From the NCBI RefSeq assembly GCF_005771535.1, contig NZ_VANU01000005.1, positions 178,213 to 242,212 on the forward strand: DNA of 64,000 bases, read 5' to 3'. Both the position numbers and the translations under genes were made by a program. This document shows, piece by piece, positions 63,566 through 64,000 of this stretch (position 1 is the first letter of the stretch; every line of letters starts with the position of its first letter). This stretch comes from Arcobacter arenosus. Lineage in GTDB: Bacteria > Campylobacterota > Campylobacteria > Campylobacterales > Arcobacteraceae. The notes below the pieces were generated by a model. It saw only the letters and a list, made by a program, of their open reading frames with translations. It was not told where the DNA came from and did no database searches.

Positions 63566-64000
63566 CTATCTAGGTAAATTAAGTCCCCCGGGACCACCTT
63601 GACCTTGCATTTGATTCAGCATGTTTTGCATACCTTTCATTCCACCTTTGGATGAAAGCTTTTTAGCCATTTTTGAAGCATTTTTAAACTGCTTAAGTAT
63701 TTTATTGATTTGAACCTCAGAAAGACCACAACCTTTAGCAATTCTTTTCTTTCTACTTGTATTCATTAAGCTTGGAGTTTCTCTTTCTTTAGGAGTCATA
63801 GAACCAATTAATGCTTTAATATTTTTAATCTCATCTGAATTTTCTAAATCCATATCTTTTAATTGACTTGACATACCTGAAAGACCTGGAATCATTCCAA
63901 TTATAGATTTCATTGAACCTAATTTACTCATCATTGATAATTGATCTAAAAAGTCATTAAAGTTAAATTCACCCTTTTTAATCTTTTTAGTTACAGCTTT
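63566..64000 (-). CDS. ffh: Signal recognition particle protein Ffh, 5' part beyond the window
   Basis: The last 144 codons are present and the frame is open to base 64000. This is the M domain: GEFNFNDFLDQLSMMSKLG, IIGMIPG, the RNA-binding SRKKRIAKGCG and a Met/Gly-rich tail (GGMKGMQNMLNQMQGQG). Ffh binds 4.5S RNA and signal sequences. It is the upstream neighbour of rpsP. A short palindrome TTTACCTATCTAGGTAAA (63561-63578) spans its stop codon. Confidence 0.95.
   Translation of the reverse strand, partial: KAVTKKIKKGEFNFNDFLDQLSMMSKLGSMKSIIGMIPGLSGMSSQLKDMDLENSDEIKNIKALIGSMTPKERETPSLMNTSRKKRIAKGCGLSEVQINKILKQFKNASKMAKKLSSKGGMKGMQNMLNQMQGQGGPGGLNLPR

Noticed and set aside
1-64000. CRISPR arrays, insertion sequences, prophage, tRNA and rRNA genes
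   Set aside because: I saw no regular direct repeats, transposase or integrase frames, or rRNA-like or tRNA-like sequence. A tRNA scan would be the decisive test.

Overview
The window is strongly AT-rich, with short spacers and long co-directional operons. Gene content points to a Campylobacterota bacterium close to the Arcobacter group: a FliY with a CheC/FliM-like part, a distant CheZ, a polar-type FlhF/FlhG pair, large periplasmic TPR proteins inside flagellar operons, and the ffh-rpsP-khpA-rimM order. The species cannot be fixed from the sequence alone. There are no rRNA or tRNA genes, insertion sequences, prophage genes or CRISPR arrays that I can see. No gene-free stretch exceeds about 180 bases.

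Region 1 (1-5604, minus strand) is a tight operon for glucosylglycerate, a compatible solute. In transcription order it holds a HAD phosphatase (GpgP/MpgP type), a MOFRL glycerate kinase, glucosyl-3-phosphoglycerate synthase (GpgS), a GH13 subfamily 18 sugar phosphorylase and galU, which is cut by the window edge. Together these could make glucosylglycerate from UDP-glucose and 3-phosphoglycerate, then recover it as glucose-1-phosphate and glycerate, feeding UDP-glucose synthesis and glycolysis.

Region 2 (5755-26759) is a mosaic of housekeeping and signalling genes: a small membrane protein; a diheme peroxidase followed by a PAS-PAS-GGDEF-EAL sensor; fur divergent from feoAB with two identical palindromes between them; bpt-trpA; panB-ruvB-AI-2E exporter; a ferredoxin-thioredoxin-reductase/rhodanese fusion; a BLUF photoreceptor; a lipoprotein cytochrome c; clpS-clpA; bioD; an MFS transporter; a small molybdopterin oxidoreductase; and a HlyD-like protein.

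Region 3 (26769-62423) is the flagellar and chemotaxis region. From a promoter before cheY the minus strand reads cheY, cheZ-like, flgF-like, flgB, fliF, fliG, fliH, (internal promoter) fliN, flgD, a hook-family protein, flgE, a coiled-coil protein and a TPR protein. A second promoter before a flaG-like gene starts fliY, motA, motB, flgJ-N, flgN-like, flgA-like, flhF, flhG, a membrane protein, fliE, flgC, fliK, fliR, flhB, a TPR protein, fliI, flgL, flhA, batD and onward into the HlyD-like, molybdoenzyme and MFS genes. On the plus strand flgG leads a lysine-rich protein and a SPOR-like membrane protein. fliM, fliP, fliQ, fliL, flgH, flgI, flgK, flagellin and flagellar sigma factors are not in the window.

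Region 4 (62431-64000) is the translation and secretion operon ffh (cut by the edge), rpsP, khpA, rimM.

The most notable items are the closed glucosylglycerate loop, a CheZ-like protein with repeated FliM/CheZ-style acidic peptides, a FliK with six copies of an S-L-x-D-[KR]-L motif, an intact BLUF domain, paired Fur-box-like palindromes, and two genes (the phosphatase and clpS) whose promoters sit almost on the first codon.
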